DNA of 64,000 bases from Streptomyces himalayensis subsp. himalayensis (GCF_013778455.1 NZ_JACEHE010000001.1:434001-498000); one strand, 5' to 3'; numbered from the stretch's first letter, positions 30,545 to 40,451 are shown. A program made the numbers and translations. The notes: generated by a model from the letters alone, not told the origin.

Positions 30545-31750
30545 CTACGGGTTGTTGACCTGGAGAAGCTTGTTGGGCGAGCCGGGCAGTGCGCCGGTGA
30601 CCCTGCCCGAAACGGCCCGGTCGACGAGAGCCTTGCTCACCTCGGCCGGAGATGCCCAGGCGTGGTCGGCCAGATAGAGCGCGGCAGCGCCCGCGGCATG
30701 CGGCGCCGCCATGGAGGTACCGGAGAAGGTCGCCCTGCCCGTGTCGTCAGCGTACGACGCCGATGTGATGTCCACACCGGGAGCGAACAGGTCCAGCCGC
30801 GCTCCCCAGTTCGAGAAGCTCGCCCGGGCGTCCTTCTTGTCGGTCGCGCCGACCGTGATGGCCTCCTGGACCCGCGCGGGCGAGTCGAGGAACGCCGGGA
30901 GCCCTTCGTTCCCTGCGGCGACCGTGTACGTCACGCCGGACGCGATGGAGTTGCGCACCGCCGCGTCCAGCTGGGGGCTGGCAGGACCGCCCAGGCTCAT
31001 GTTGGCCACCGCCGGCTTCCTGGCGTTCTTGGTCACCCAGTCGATCCCGGCGATGACCTGCGCCAACGTGCCGCCGCCCGCGTCGTCGAGCACGCGCACG
31101 GCGACGACGTTCGCCTTCTTCGCCACGCCGTACGTCGTACCCGCGACGGTGCCCGCCACATGGGTGCCGTGGCCGTTGCCGTCCTGGGCGACGGCGTCGT
31201 CCTCGACGAAGTCCCAGCCGCTGGTCGCGCGGCCGCCGAAGTCCTTGTGCGTGGTGCGGATGCCGGTGTCGATGACGTACACCGTCACCCCCTGACCCGC
31301 GGACTCCGGCCAGGTGTACGACTTGTCGAGCGGCAGGTCGTCCTGGTCGATGCGGTCGAGGCCCCAGGACGGCGGGTTCTTCTGGTTGTGGTCCACGGTC
31401 ACCCTCGCGTCCTGGACGACCGCGGTGACCTTCGGGTCGGCCGCCAGGCGCCGGGCCTCCGCGGCGTCCGCCCGCACCGCGTACCCGTTCAGTGCCGTGC
31501 TGTAGGTGTGGCTGATTTTCGCCCCGTACTTCGATGGGATGGCCTTGCCGGCGTCCGACGGAGCCTTCGTTCCCCCCTTGAGCGTCACGATGTAGCTGCC
31601 GCTGACGGAACCGGGTGCCCCGGCCCCCAGAACGCGCCCCTCCGCGGGGGCGGCCTGTGCCGGCAGGGTTACGGCCGAGAGCACCGCGGCCGTGGTGACC
31701 GCGGTGAGAGCCCCTGCCCAGCGCAGACGCTGTGTACGCGTCAGTGCCAT
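30545..31750 (-). CDS. Secreted subtilisin-like serine protease (S8, proteinase K-like)
   Basis: A 401-residue preproprotease. The signal peptide is about residues 1-33 (RTQRLR, then a hydrophobic stretch ending LPAQAA). An I9-type propeptide (about 50-120) begins SYIVTLKGG. The catalytic domain has Asp161 (VIDTGI), His194 (NGHGTHVAG) and Ser346 (SGTSMAAPH), with oxyanion Asn281 (AAGNEG). It is an extracellular enzyme probably used for protein scavenging. The start is ATG 31748-31750, preceded by GAGGAGGGG; a much longer upstream frame is out of family. It stands alone between glgE and glgP and has no evident link to glucan metabolism. Confidence 0.93.
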   Translation of the reverse strand: MALTRTQRLRWAGALTAVTTAAVLSAVTLPAQAAPAEGRVLGAGAPGSVSGSYIVTLKGGTKAPSDAGKAIPSKYGAKISHTYSTALNGYAVRADAAEARRLAADPKVTAVVQDARVTVDHNQKNPPSWGLDRIDQDDLPLDKSYTWPESAGQGVTVYVIDTGIRTTHKDFGGRATSGWDFVEDDAVAQDGNGHGTHVAGTVAGTTYGVAKKANVVAVRVLDDAGGGTLAQVIAGIDWVTKNARKPAVANMSLGGPASPQLDAAVRNSIASGVTYTVAAGNEGLPAFLDSPARVQEAITVGATDKKDARASFSNWGARLDLFAPGVDITSASYADDTGRATFSGTSMAAPHAAGAAALYLADHAWASPAEVSKALVDRAVSGRVTGALPGSPNKLLQVNNP

Positions 31751-32173
31751 GTCGTGAGTTCCCCTCCTCAACTCGACATGCGTCGGGCAGAGTTCAGCCG
31801 CTGGTGCTGATCTGTCGATCCCCCCCGCCGACGCCACTTGGCAGCCTCTCGTGTGGTGTGAAGCGCTACAAGACCACCCGAGGGGGCGGAATCGGCCATA
31901 TCGTCCGTGGGGGGCTCGTGAAGGGTGCGGAGGTTGCGGCGATTTCCGGACACGTGTGCGGGCCGCGCGGCTGACGTGCGTGAGGGAGGGCGCCGGACAC
32001 AGCCTGTGCACCGGCGGGCACATTGTGCGCCGTGGTTACGGAGCTGCCGCGCCGCTACTGTCGAAGTCACGTGACATCCCTTGAGGGCCCCGTACCGTAA
32101 TCACTGAGGCACCCCGACGGTGATCAACCACCTCCGCAAGAGCGGCGCCCTTCCGGCGCCAAAGAGGAGCCAC
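31751..32173. other. Divergent promoter region, subtilase / glgP
   Basis: 423 bases with no credible gene. It must hold promoters in both directions. A perfect 10-bp palindrome GTCACGTGAC lies at 32066-32075, about 100 bases upstream of glgP, and is a possible regulator site. The glgP ribosome site is AGAGGAG, just before GTG 32174. Confidence 0.45.
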
Positions 32174-34807
32174 GTGAAGGCCATCCGTCGATTTACCGTA
32201 CGTCCCGTACTCCCCGAACCCCTCCGTCCGCTCAGCGATCTCGCGCGGAATCTGCGCTGGTCGTGGCATGCGGAGACGCGTGATCTTTTCGAGTCCGTCG
32301 ACCCGGGGAGGTGGGCCGACTCGCTGGGCGACCCGGTGCGGCTGCTGGGCAGCGTGCCGTCCGACCGCCTGAGCGAGCTCGCCCGGGACCAGCAGTTCCT
32401 GCAGCGGCTCGGCGCCGTCGCCGCCGATCTGCAGGACTATGTGACCGGCGACCGCTGGTACCAGCAGCAGTCCGCCGAACTGCCCGCAGCCATCGCCTAT
32501 TTCTCACCCGAGTTCGGCGTCACCGCCGCGCTGCCGCAGTACTCGGGAGGGCTCGGCATCCTCGCGGGCGACCATCTGAAAGCGGCCAGCGACCTCGGCG
32601 TACCGCTGATCGGGGTCGGGCTCCTCTACCGGCATGGATACTTCCGGCAGACCCTGTCGCGTGACGGCTGGCAGCAGGAGCACTACCCCGTCCTCGACCC
32701 GAACGAGCTGCCGGTCAGACTGCTGCGAGAGGAGGACGGCACACCGAGTCAGGTCGAGATCGCCCTGCCCGGTGGGAAGTCGCTGCGCGCGCACATCTGG
32801 CTGGCCCAGGTCGGCCGCGTACCGCTGCTGATGCTCGACTCCGACGTCGAGGAGAACGACCTCGGCGAGCGCGACGTGACCGACCGGCTGTACGGCGGCG
32901 GCAGCGAGCACCGGCTGCTGCAGGAGATGCTCCTCGGCATAGGAGGTGTGCGGGCCGTCCGGACGTACTGCCGGCTGACCGGGCACCCGGAACCCGAGGT
33001 GTTCCACACCAACGAGGGGCACGCCGGATTCCTCGGCCTCGAACGCATCCACGAGCTCGCAGGGCAGGGGCTGAACGGCCCCGGCCTGGACTTCGACTCC
33101 GCCCTCGAGGCCGTGCGCGCCGGCACCGTCTTCACCACGCACACACCCGTGCCCGCGGGCATCGACCGGTTCGACCGCGAGCTCGTCGCCCGCCACTTCG
33201 GACCCCACGCCGAGCTGCCCGGCATCGACGTCGAGCGGATCCTGCGGCTCGGCATGGAGACCTACCCCGGCGGCGAGCCGAACCTCTTCAACATGGCGGT
33301 CATGGGGCTGCGCCTCGGCCAGCGCGCGAACGGCGTGTCGCTGCTGCACGGGCGCGTCAGCCGCGAGATGTTCGCCGGGCTCTGGCCGGGCTTCGACCCC
33401 GAAGAGGTCCCCATCACCTCCGTCACCAACGGCGTCCACGCCCCGACCTGGGTCGCACCCGAAGTCTTCCGGCTCGGCGCCCGGCAGACCGGCGGCCGGC
33501 GCGCCGAGGAGGCGCTGTCGGTGGGCGGCGCGGAGCGCTGGGACACCATCGCCGACATCCCCGACCAGGACATCTGGGACCTGCGGCGCGTCCTGCGCGA
33601 CCAGCTGGTCACCGAGGTGCGCAAGCGGCTGTACACCTCCTGGCGGCAGCGCGGCGCCGGCGCGGCCGAGCTGGGCTGGATCGACAGCGTCCTCGACCCG
33701 GACGTGCTCACCATCGGCTTCGCGCGCCGCGTTCCCTCGTACAAGCGCCTGACGCTCATGCTGCGCGACCGCGACCGGCTCAGGGAGCTCCTGCTGCACC
33801 CGGAGCGCCCGATCCAGATCGTGATCGCGGGCAAGGCGCACCCGGCGGACGACGGCGGCAAGCGGCTCATCCAGGAGCTCGTGCGCTTCACCGACGATCC
33901 GCGCGTGCGCCATCGCATCGTCTTCCTGCCCGACTACGGGATGGCGATGGCGACGAAGCTCTATCCCGGCTGCGACGTCTGGCTCAACAACCCGCTGCGC
34001 CCGCTGGAGGCCTGCGGCACCTCCGGTATGAAGGCCGCCCTGAACGGCGGTCTGAACCTGTCCGTCCTCGACGGCTGGTGGGACGAGTGGTTCAAGCCCG
34101 ACTTCGGCTGGGCCATCCCCACCGCGGACGGCTCGGGACTGGACCCCGACCGGCGCGACGACCTCGAGGCGGGCGCGCTCTACGACCTGCTGGAGCAGCG
34201 GGTCACGCCCCGGTTCTACGAGCGCGGCCCGGAGGATCTGCCGGACCGCTGGATCGACATGGTCCGCCAGACGCTCACCCACCTCGGGCCGAAGGTCCTG
34301 GCCGGGCGCATGGTCCGGGAGTACGTGGAGCGGCTGTACGCACCGGCCGCGCGCGCCCACCGTTCGATGGACCCGGAGTCCGCACGGGAGCTCGCGGTCT
34401 GGAAGTCCCGGGTGCGCGGTGCCTGGGGGCACGTGGCCGTGGACCATGTCGAGGTCTCGGCCGCCTCCTCGACCGCGGAGCTCGGCTCGACGCTGGGCGT
34501 GCGGGTCCGGGTCCGCCTCGGCGACCTGCAGCCGGACGACGTCGAGGTGCAGGTCGTGGCGGGCCGCGTCGACTCCGAGGACCGCATCGCGGACGGATCC
34601 GTCGTTCCGCTGAAGCCGGCGGGCGGCCCGGACCTGGAGGGCCGCTGGGTGTACGAGGGCCCGCTCTCGCTGGACCGTACCGGGCCCTACGGGTACACCG
34701 TGCGGATCCTTCCCTCCCATCGCCTGCTGGGCTCGCCCGCCGAGCTCGGGCTGGTGGCGGTGCCTTCGGAGGCGACAGGGGAGGAGGCGGGGGTTCTGAT
34801 GCGGTGA
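32174..34807 (+). CDS. glgP: Alpha-glucan (glycogen/maltodextrin) phosphorylase
   Basis: An 877-residue GT35 phosphorylase releasing glucose 1-phosphate from alpha-1,4-glucan. It is the actinobacterial long type, starting with VKAIRRFTVRPVLPEPLRPLSDLARNLRW as a landmark. The conserved AIAYFSPEFGVTAALPQYSGGLGILAGDHLK, HTNEGHAGF, VPSYKRL and the pyridoxal-phosphate Lys region GTSGMKAALNG are present. A C-terminal beta-sandwich extension (about 740-870) is typical of this group. GTG start with AGAGGAG upstream. Its position opposite the GlgE-pathway operon places glucan breakdown beside synthesis. GlgX, needed to trim branches after phosphorylase action, is at 58123-60465. Confidence 0.95.
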   Translation: MKAIRRFTVRPVLPEPLRPLSDLARNLRWSWHAETRDLFESVDPGRWADSLGDPVRLLGSVPSDRLSELARDQQFLQRLGAVAADLQDYVTGDRWYQQQSAELPAAIAYFSPEFGVTAALPQYSGGLGILAGDHLKAASDLGVPLIGVGLLYRHGYFRQTLSRDGWQQEHYPVLDPNELPVRLLREEDGTPSQVEIALPGGKSLRAHIWLAQVGRVPLLMLDSDVEENDLGERDVTDRLYGGGSEHRLLQEMLLGIGGVRAVRTYCRLTGHPEPEVFHTNEGHAGFLGLERIHELAGQGLNGPGLDFDSALEAVRAGTVFTTHTPVPAGIDRFDRELVARHFGPHAELPGIDVERILRLGMETYPGGEPNLFNMAVMGLRLGQRANGVSLLHGRVSREMFAGLWPGFDPEEVPITSVTNGVHAPTWVAPEVFRLGARQTGGRRAEEALSVGGAERWDTIADIPDQDIWDLRRVLRDQLVTEVRKRLYTSWRQRGAGAAELGWIDSVLDPDVLTIGFARRVPSYKRLTLMLRDRDRLRELLLHPERPIQIVIAGKAHPADDGGKRLIQELVRFTDDPRVRHRIVFLPDYGMAMATKLYPGCDVWLNNPLRPLEACGTSGMKAALNGGLNLSVLDGWWDEWFKPDFGWAIPTADGSGLDPDRRDDLEAGALYDLLEQRVTPRFYERGPEDLPDRWIDMVRQTLTHLGPKVLAGRMVREYVERLYAPAARAHRSMDPESARELAVWKSRVRGAWGHVAVDHVEVSAASSTAELGSTLGVRVRVRLGDLQPDDVEVQVVAGRVDSEDRIADGSVVPLKPAGGPDLEGRWVYEGPLSLDRTGPYGYTVRILPSHRLLGSPAELGLVAVPSEATGEEAGVLMR

Positions 34808-34832
34808 CGGCTTCGGAGCGCCGTTGATGTGG

Positions 34833-34869
34833 ACTGCACCGGTCGGGTGGTCGGCCCGACCGGTGCAGT
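34833..34869. terminator. Bidirectional terminator between glgP and the toroid gene
   Basis: ACTGCACCGGTCGGG (34833-34847) pairs perfectly with CCCGACCGGTGCAGT (34855-34869). It sits between the convergent ends at 34807 and 34886. Confidence 0.85.
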
Positions 34870-34885
34870 TCCGCTGTTCAGGCCC

Positions 34886-36835
34886 TCAGCCTGGCTGTCG
34901 CAGCTCCAGCACCGGCTCGCCCGTGGCATCCCCCTCGGGCGGGCCGATCACCGCAGTGAACGCCTCGGTGGTGACGAGCAGGCCCCCGTCGGTGCGCTCG
35001 AAGACCGGTGTGAACGGCTCATCGGCGTGGGCGGGCCCGTAGCGGACGGCGAAGACGGTCAGCCCGTCCGGGGCGCCCGGCGCGGGCTCCGCCTCGAGGG
35101 CGGTGGTCGCGACGATGTTGCGCCAGCCGTCGTCCGGGTTGCCGTAACCGCGCGGGTCGGCGGCCAGACGGAAGGCCGCCTGTTCCTGGGTGAGGCCGAT
35201 GGTGTCGGGGGAGTTGAAGTAGGCGGAGCCGTCCGTGCCAGGCCAGTCGGGCGTGGTGACGGCGATCCGGGCGGCGCCCGTGACCGCCAGGCCGCCCGCG
35301 TGGAGGGTGCCGTCGATGGCGAGGCGCCGCGCGCGCTCGGACAGGTCGAGGCCCGCCACCTCCAGCAGTTTCGCCAGCCGTCCGTCGGTCTCCGTCGCGT
35401 ACGGAAGACCGGCCAGCAGAAACGGCTCGCCCTCCGACCGGTCCAGGTCCAGGGCGACCGTCAGCCACAGGGACGTCCCGTCGGTCACGTACAACGACTG
35501 CGTGTGGACGAGGACCTGCTCTGCGCTGACCACCGGTTTGGTGACCAGCTTCGCCATGAGGCCGGGGGCCGATGTGTCGCGTGTGCGTACCTGGCCCATC
35601 GGGCGGGTCAGCAGGAAGGTGCGTCCGCCGGGGAGCCGTACCGCCGGTCCGATGCCGTGCTGGCGGTCGGCGGCCGCGGGCAGCAGCAGCGTCCCGGCGG
35701 TCTCGATCAGTGACGGCGTCAGCTTGGTGTCGAAGGAGACGGAGACGCGGGCGCTGCGCAGCTGATGGCGGACGGGAGCGGTACGCGGCGCCCGGTACCA
35801 GCGCGTCGTGTCCTGGATCTGCCAGACCAGCATGAAGGCGAAGTGGCCGTCCACGGCGCCCTCCGGACCCGCGGCGTGGTAGCCCCACCGGGTGTCACCG
35901 CGGTAGCGGCCGAGGTCGGCGCGGATACGGCGGCTGAAGAGCCGTAGACCGAGGACCGCTTCGAAACCGGAGTGCTGCTCGCTGTAGCGCGGCCCGCCGA
36001 CGTCGTAGCCGCAGGACGACAGCCGTGCGTCGATGTAGCGGGCGATGTCGTCGCCGTCCTCGACGAACACGGGTTCGCCGCTGACCAGATGGGCCTGGGC
36101 CAGGAAGGACAGCGAGATCGGGCCGTAGTTGTTGTCATATGCGCCGCCGTGCTCGGCGGGCAGCAGCGCGCCCCGGTCGGGCAGTCTGCGGGAGCGGATC
36201 TCCTCCGTGTACAGGCGCATGGCCGTCTCCCGCACTGCCTCCGCCTCCTTGCGGGGGAGGTGCCGGGCGAGCATGAGACCGCCGACAACGCAGCCGATGG
36301 CCTGGTTGGTGGCGTCCTGCGGGTTGAAGAACGTGACCTCGGTGAGCCAGCGCCAGTAGCCGCAGGCCAGTTCGGTGAGCGCCGTCAACTGCAAGTCGGA
36401 CAGCAGACCTTGGCCGACGTCCAGCAGGTTCACCGTCTGGAGCAGCGCCCACACGGTGCTCGGCCAGTCGCCGATCGGATGCTTGCCGTCGCCGAGGACA
36501 TAACGGGCGTACGGCTCGCCGGAGTTGCGTACGCGCAGGTTCGGGTAGCCGGGGTTGTCCGTGCGGAACACCCGTTCCCGCAGGTGGAAGTCCACGCTGC
36601 GGGAGATGGCTTCGGGGAGCCGCTCGTCTCCCGTACGCCGCCACGCCAGCGCCAGCAGCGAGGAGATGCCGAGCGAGGTGTCGCCGATGTCGTCCGTGCA
36701 GCCGGGGCGTTCCAGGTTGCCGTCGGGGCCCATCCGGTCCAGCGCCTCGGCGGCGACGCGTGCCAGCACGGCGTCGTACGCCTCGGGGCTGTCGGGCTGG
36801 TCGTGCAGGGAGGTGCGCTGGTGCGGAAGCAGCAC
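34886..36835 (-). CDS. Predicted alpha/alpha-toroid carbohydrate-active protein, unknown
   Basis: A 649-residue cytoplasmic protein (no signal peptide) that I cannot assign to a named family. The first ~330 residues are helix-rich with repeated helical pairs (LALAWRRTGDERLPEAISRSV, ALLQTVNLL, GCVVGGLMLARHL). They include aromatic/acidic motifs such as GAYDNNYGPISLSFLAQ and GGPRYSEQHSG, as in alpha/alpha-barrel glycosidases and polysaccharide lyases. The remainder (about 340-649) is beta-rich, as in the sandwich domains attached to such barrels. The start is GTG 36833-36835, after AAGGG. It is the last gene of the importer operon, 49 bases behind another toroid protein, so a role in breaking down the imported glycan is inferred. 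Catalytic residues unknown. Confidence 0.65.
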   Translation of the reverse strand: MLLPHQRTSLHDQPDSPEAYDAVLARVAAEALDRMGPDGNLERPGCTDDIGDTSLGISSLLALAWRRTGDERLPEAISRSVDFHLRERVFRTDNPGYPNLRVRNSGEPYARYVLGDGKHPIGDWPSTVWALLQTVNLLDVGQGLLSDLQLTALTELACGYWRWLTEVTFFNPQDATNQAIGCVVGGLMLARHLPRKEAEAVRETAMRLYTEEIRSRRLPDRGALLPAEHGGAYDNNYGPISLSFLAQAHLVSGEPVFVEDGDDIARYIDARLSSCGYDVGGPRYSEQHSGFEAVLGLRLFSRRIRADLGRYRGDTRWGYHAAGPEGAVDGHFAFMLVWQIQDTTRWYRAPRTAPVRHQLRSARVSVSFDTKLTPSLIETAGTLLLPAAADRQHGIGPAVRLPGGRTFLLTRPMGQVRTRDTSAPGLMAKLVTKPVVSAEQVLVHTQSLYVTDGTSLWLTVALDLDRSEGEPFLLAGLPYATETDGRLAKLLEVAGLDLSERARRLAIDGTLHAGGLAVTGAARIAVTTPDWPGTDGSAYFNSPDTIGLTQEQAAFRLAADPRGYGNPDDGWRNIVATTALEAEPAPGAPDGLTVFAVRYGPAHADEPFTPVFERTDGGLLVTTEAFTAVIGPPEGDATGEPVLELRQPG

Positions 36836-36884
36836 GGGGATCAGCCCTTCATGCCTGAGATGGCCATGGCGTGGGTCGTCGGGG

Positions 36885-38603
36885 TCACACGACAGGTGCG
36901 GGCCGGCGGGCGCGCAGTGCGACGGTCAGTGTGTGCGGGCCTTGTCCACCAAGGTAGACGCGGTTCCCGGTCGTGGCATCGGTGCCGCCCACCACGGTGT
37001 AGTCCTGACCCGGGTCGTAGCGCAGTACGTCGCTCCGGTCCGGCCCGGCAAGCGGTTCGCCTGCCTCGACGCCGGCCTCGACCCGGATCTCGTCGTCGCC
37101 GACCCGGTAGGTCATCGGCCCGGTCGTCAGGCACCAGCGTCCATCGCCGATCGGTACGGCGCCCTCTGGCACGCCACCCGGCCGGAAGGTCAGTTCGAGG
37201 GCCCAGGGCACCCGTGGTCCGCTGAGGTCGATCCGCAGGTCGGCACCGTCGTCCCTCAGGTCGACCTCGACGCGGGTCGTGTGTGAGACCTCGTCCCGAG
37301 GCCGGTCCGGGAAGGCCATCGCGGCCGAGAAGCGTCCCTCGTCCGCCATCCGGTAGGCGCCGTCGTCCCGTCGCCGGTCCGGCGGCAGCGGCTGGTAGTA
37401 GGCGGCCGTGAGGGTTTCGGTGAGCCGGTACCGGTTGTCGGCGGGCTGTTGCATGTCGGCGGCGCGGAACGGGCCCAGGTCGAAGAACCCCCGCGAGAGA
37501 CGGACCGCGTCGAGGACGGCGTCTCCGGCGAACAGGCGCAGGAAGGTGGGATTGCAGGCGAGGCCCGAGCGGATGCGCCGGTGCTCGGGCACGTCGGAGC
37601 CGCCGTACACCACCGTGTGCGCGGTGGCCGAGGCGCGTGCGGCGAGGCGCGCGGTGGTGATGTACCGGTCGCGCGGAAGTGTCTCCGCGGCCGGTGTCGG
37701 CAGGACGCGGCACAGGTCCGGGGTGAGGAGGGTCTCGGCGAGCAGGTCGGGGTCGTCGATGCCGCCGGTGGCCGCCAGTTGCGCCGCCCGGCTGAAGTCG
37801 CCCCGGCCGGTGCGGATCGCGAGCAGCCGGTAGTGCGGCAGATAGGGCGCCAGCGGGAACGGGTGGTTCTGGTCCTGCCGTCGCGAGTGGACGGTCTCCA
37901 CCGTGCCGTCCGGCCTGATGAGGTCCAGGGTCGTGGCGAGATTGCGTTCGACGGCGTCCAGCAGGTCGGCGCGGCCGAGCACGCCGGCCAGCAGCAGCAG
38001 CGACGGGTTGGACACGTGGGCCGCGTAGTTGGCGCTCCGTTCCGAGTACAGGCCCTCCGCGTCGATGTCGACGCCCTCGGCGAGCCACTCCTCGACGCGG
38101 TCGAGCAGCCGGTCGTCCGGGAACGACCGGTGCAGCCGGGCCAGCGCCGCGCACAGCTCCCAGCGGTGGTTGGGGGTATGCACCCCACCGGTCAGGAGAC
38201 TGCCGGAGGCGGCGCCGGCGATCTCGGCGAGCGCGGCCGTGACCTCGCGCAGTTCGGGCCCCGCGCCGGCGGCGAGGACGTGCGCGTCGCACACGTCGTT
38301 GACGGTGAACGCGGAGTCCGGCGGTGACTGCACGTTGTCGCCGCCGGCGAAGAGGCCGGTGGGTGTCTGCGCGGACCGCAGGGCGTGGAGGTGGGTCATC
38401 GCGGCGGTGACGGCCTGCCTGCTGCCGTGCAGTGCCGAGTCCGGGGAACGGTATGCCGCGACCAGGGTCTTCACCCGGCGCGCGAGACCACGGTGCGGCA
38501 CACCGGCGGGTTCCTCGTCTGGGTCGGCCGCCAGCGGGGCGGCCAGCCGGTCGGCGGCGCGGGCCGCCGCGCGGACGAACTCGTGGTCCAGCGGGGTGGG
38601 CAA
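36885..38603 (-). CDS. Predicted alpha/alpha-barrel (heparinase II/III-like) protein, unknown
   Basis: A 572-residue cytoplasmic protein. The N-terminal ~330 residues look like an alpha/alpha toroid: VKTLVAAYRSPDSALHG, GGVHTPNHRWELCAALARLH, GLYSERSANYAAHVSNPSLLLLA. The NHRWE and SERSxNY patterns recall heparinase-like lyases. The C-terminal part is a beta-sheet domain (FSAAMAFPDR … VDLRDDGADLRIDLSG). The start is TTG 38601-38603 with AAGGA six bases upstream, 2 bases past the permease stop, so it is translationally coupled to the importer. It probably cleaves or processes the imported oligosaccharide. Whether it is a lyase or hydrolase cannot be told by eye. Confidence 0.65.
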   Translation of the reverse strand: MPTPLDHEFVRAAARAADRLAAPLAADPDEEPAGVPHRGLARRVKTLVAAYRSPDSALHGSRQAVTAAMTHLHALRSAQTPTGLFAGGDNVQSPPDSAFTVNDVCDAHVLAAGAGPELREVTAALAEIAGAASGSLLTGGVHTPNHRWELCAALARLHRSFPDDRLLDRVEEWLAEGVDIDAEGLYSERSANYAAHVSNPSLLLLAGVLGRADLLDAVERNLATTLDLIRPDGTVETVHSRRQDQNHPFPLAPYLPHYRLLAIRTGRGDFSRAAQLAATGGIDDPDLLAETLLTPDLCRVLPTPAAETLPRDRYITTARLAARASATAHTVVYGGSDVPEHRRIRSGLACNPTFLRLFAGDAVLDAVRLSRGFFDLGPFRAADMQQPADNRYRLTETLTAAYYQPLPPDRRRDDGAYRMADEGRFSAAMAFPDRPRDEVSHTTRVEVDLRDDGADLRIDLSGPRVPWALELTFRPGGVPEGAVPIGDGRWCLTTGPMTYRVGDDEIRVEAGVEAGEPLAGPDRSDVLRYDPGQDYTVVGGTDATTGNRVYLGGQGPHTLTVALRARRPAPVV

Positions 38604-38605
38604 GG

Positions 38606-39508
38606 TCAGTCCTTCAGTCCAGCGTTGATGTCGGCGTTCATGACGTAACGCTGGAACACCAGGAAGACGACGATCAGCGGAATCATGGAGATGACCGATC
38701 CCCCGAGCAGCACCGACCAGTTGATGTTCTGCGCCCCGACGAGGCTCTGGATGCCGATCTGCACGGTGAACTTTTCGGGGTCGTTGAGCATCAGCAGCGG
38801 CCAGATGTAGTCGTTCCACCGCCACTGGAACGACAGGATGGCGAGCGTCAGCATGATGGGCCGGGAGAGCGGCACCATGATCCTCAGGAAGATCGACAGC
38901 TCACGCGCGCCGTCGATGCGGGCGGCCTCGATGAGCTCGTCGGGAACCGTCAGGAAGAACTGGCGGAACATGAAGCACCCGGTCGCGGTGAGCACGGCCG
39001 GGAGGATGATGCCGGCGAGCGAGTTGTAGAGGCCGAGGTCGCGGACCACCAGGAACTGCGGGGCGAGCATGACCTCGGACGGCAGCATCGTGGTGGCCAG
39101 AATGCCGACGAAGAAGACCTTGAGCCACTTGTTGTCGTACTTGGCCAGCGCGTACCCCGTGCAGCAGCTGACTCCCACCGTGAGGATCGTCGCGATCACA
39201 CACACGATGGTTGTGTTGATGAAGTACTGGGAGAAGTTGGCACTACGCCACGCTTCCGCATAACCCGACAGCGTGGGGTCGTGCGGAAACAGCGTCAGCG
39301 GAAGGGAGAACAGGTCTCCCGCCGGTTTGAAGGAGCTGAGGACGAACCACAGCACCGGCACCGCGTAGAGGGCCGCCAGGACCCACAGGAGTGTCGTCGC
39401 GGGCACCGCGCGCCGAAGCCCACCGCTGGCCGCGCTGCGGGGCCGCTTCTTGGGAACAGCCCGTCCGGGCTCGGCGTCGACCGGGCGCGGCATGTCTGTG
39501 GTTGTCAT
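38606..39508 (-). CDS. Sugar ABC transporter permease (MalG type)
   Basis: A 300-residue inner-membrane permease with six predicted TM helices. The EAA loop is EAARIDGARELSIFLRIMVP, which docks the ATPase. The hydrophilic Lys/Arg-rich N-terminus precedes a first TM helix (TTLLWVLAALYAVPVLWFVL). The ATG (39506-39508) overlaps the previous permease stop as ATGA. It pairs with the upstream MalF-type permease and lipoprotein. No ATPase gene is in the cluster, so a shared MsiK-type multi-sugar ATPase, known in Streptomyces, is likely used. Confidence 0.92.
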   Translation of the reverse strand: MTTTDMPRPVDAEPGRAVPKKRPRSAASGGLRRAVPATTLLWVLAALYAVPVLWFVLSSFKPAGDLFSLPLTLFPHDPTLSGYAEAWRSANFSQYFINTTIVCVIATILTVGVSCCTGYALAKYDNKWLKVFFVGILATTMLPSEVMLAPQFLVVRDLGLYNSLAGIILPAVLTATGCFMFRQFFLTVPDELIEAARIDGARELSIFLRIMVPLSRPIMLTLAILSFQWRWNDYIWPLLMLNDPEKFTVQIGIQSLVGAQNINWSVLLGGSVISMIPLIVVFLVFQRYVMNADINAGLKD

Positions 39509-40416
39509 CGGTTCTCCACCCGCCGGTTGACGATCAGCTGGATGATCGCGACGGCCATCAGGATGAGCATGAGCACGAACGACGCGGCGCTCGCGTAGCC
39601 GATCTGGCCCGATTTGAAGCCGGTCTGGTAGATGTACTGGACAAGCAGGTTGTTCGACGTTCCGGGTCCGCCGTTGTTGAGGGAGGCGAACAGCGGATAT
39701 TCCTTCATCGCGTGGATCGTGTTGAGCAGGATGACGATGAAGGAAGTGGGCGCGATGCTCGGCAGTGTGATGCTGATGAACTGGCGCCACGGACCGGCGC
39801 CGTCGAGCGCGGCCGCCTCGTAGTACGACGTCGGTACGTTCTTGATCGCAGCGATGAACAGCAGCATCGAGAAGCCCGTCCAGGCCCAGGATGCCGCCAC
39901 CACCACCACCATCAGCGACAGGTCCGCGTTCGACTGCCACGGAACGGCACTTCCGCCGAGCTTCTCGATGAGGTAGTTGACCAGTCCGAAATTCTCACCG
40001 AACAGCCACCGCCACAGGACACCCACGACGATGGGCGACAGCAGCCACGGGATGAAGAAGAAGACGCGGGCGACCGACACGCCCTTGGCGTGCTTGCTCA
40101 CCAGCACGTTGGCGATGAGCAGCGAGAACACGAAGTTCAGCGGAACGAAGAGCACGGTGTACAGCAGCGTCCGGGTCAGCGCGTCGTAGAAGGCGGAGTC
40201 CCCGACCAGGTTCTGGTAGTTGTCCAGTCCGACGAACTGGAACGCCCCTACGCCCGTGTAGTTCGTGAAGGAGTAGACGAGCCCGATCACCGCCGGCCAG
40301 ACGAAGAACAGCGCGAAGAGCACGACATTGGCCGCGATGAGGACGAGCGGCGCAAGAGTGTACTTACTGCGTCTCCTGGGCGGGCTCGCGGACACGTCCG
40401 AGGCGCGTTTTGTCAT
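39505..40416 (-). CDS. Sugar ABC transporter permease (MalF type)
   Basis: A 303-residue permease with six TM helices (first LVLIAANVVLFALFFVWPAVIG) and EAA loop EAAALDGAGPWRQFISITLP. A conserved FVGLDNYQNLV segment follows TM1, typical of MalF/UgpA-type permeases. The start is ATG 40414-40416. It lies 122 bases behind the solute-binding lipoprotein, with a stem-loop between (40452-40470), and overlaps the MalG-type permease by four bases. Confidence 0.92.
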   Translation of the reverse strand: MTKRASDVSASPPRRRSKYTLAPLVLIAANVVLFALFFVWPAVIGLVYSFTNYTGVGAFQFVGLDNYQNLVGDSAFYDALTRTLLYTVLFVPLNFVFSLLIANVLVSKHAKGVSVARVFFFIPWLLSPIVVGVLWRWLFGENFGLVNYLIEKLGGSAVPWQSNADLSLMVVVVAASWAWTGFSMLLFIAAIKNVPTSYYEAAALDGAGPWRQFISITLPSIAPTSFIVILLNTIHAMKEYPLFASLNNGGPGTSNNLLVQYIYQTGFKSGQIGYASAASFVLMLILMAVAIIQLIVNRRVENR

Positions 40417-40451
40417 CTTCCTGACTCCGTGCTGGTGGATTGGATTGCGGT

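Noticed and set aside
30545..32023. Long N-terminal extension of the subtilase
   Set aside because: A normal signal peptide begins at the ATG 31748-31750 behind GAGGAGGGG. The upstream 91 codons are ordinary intergenic sequence.
32504..34720. A 738-codon open frame on the minus strand opposite glgP
   Set aside because: High-GC antisense frame shadow. The plus-strand frame is a complete GT35 phosphorylase, and the antisense product has no family character.
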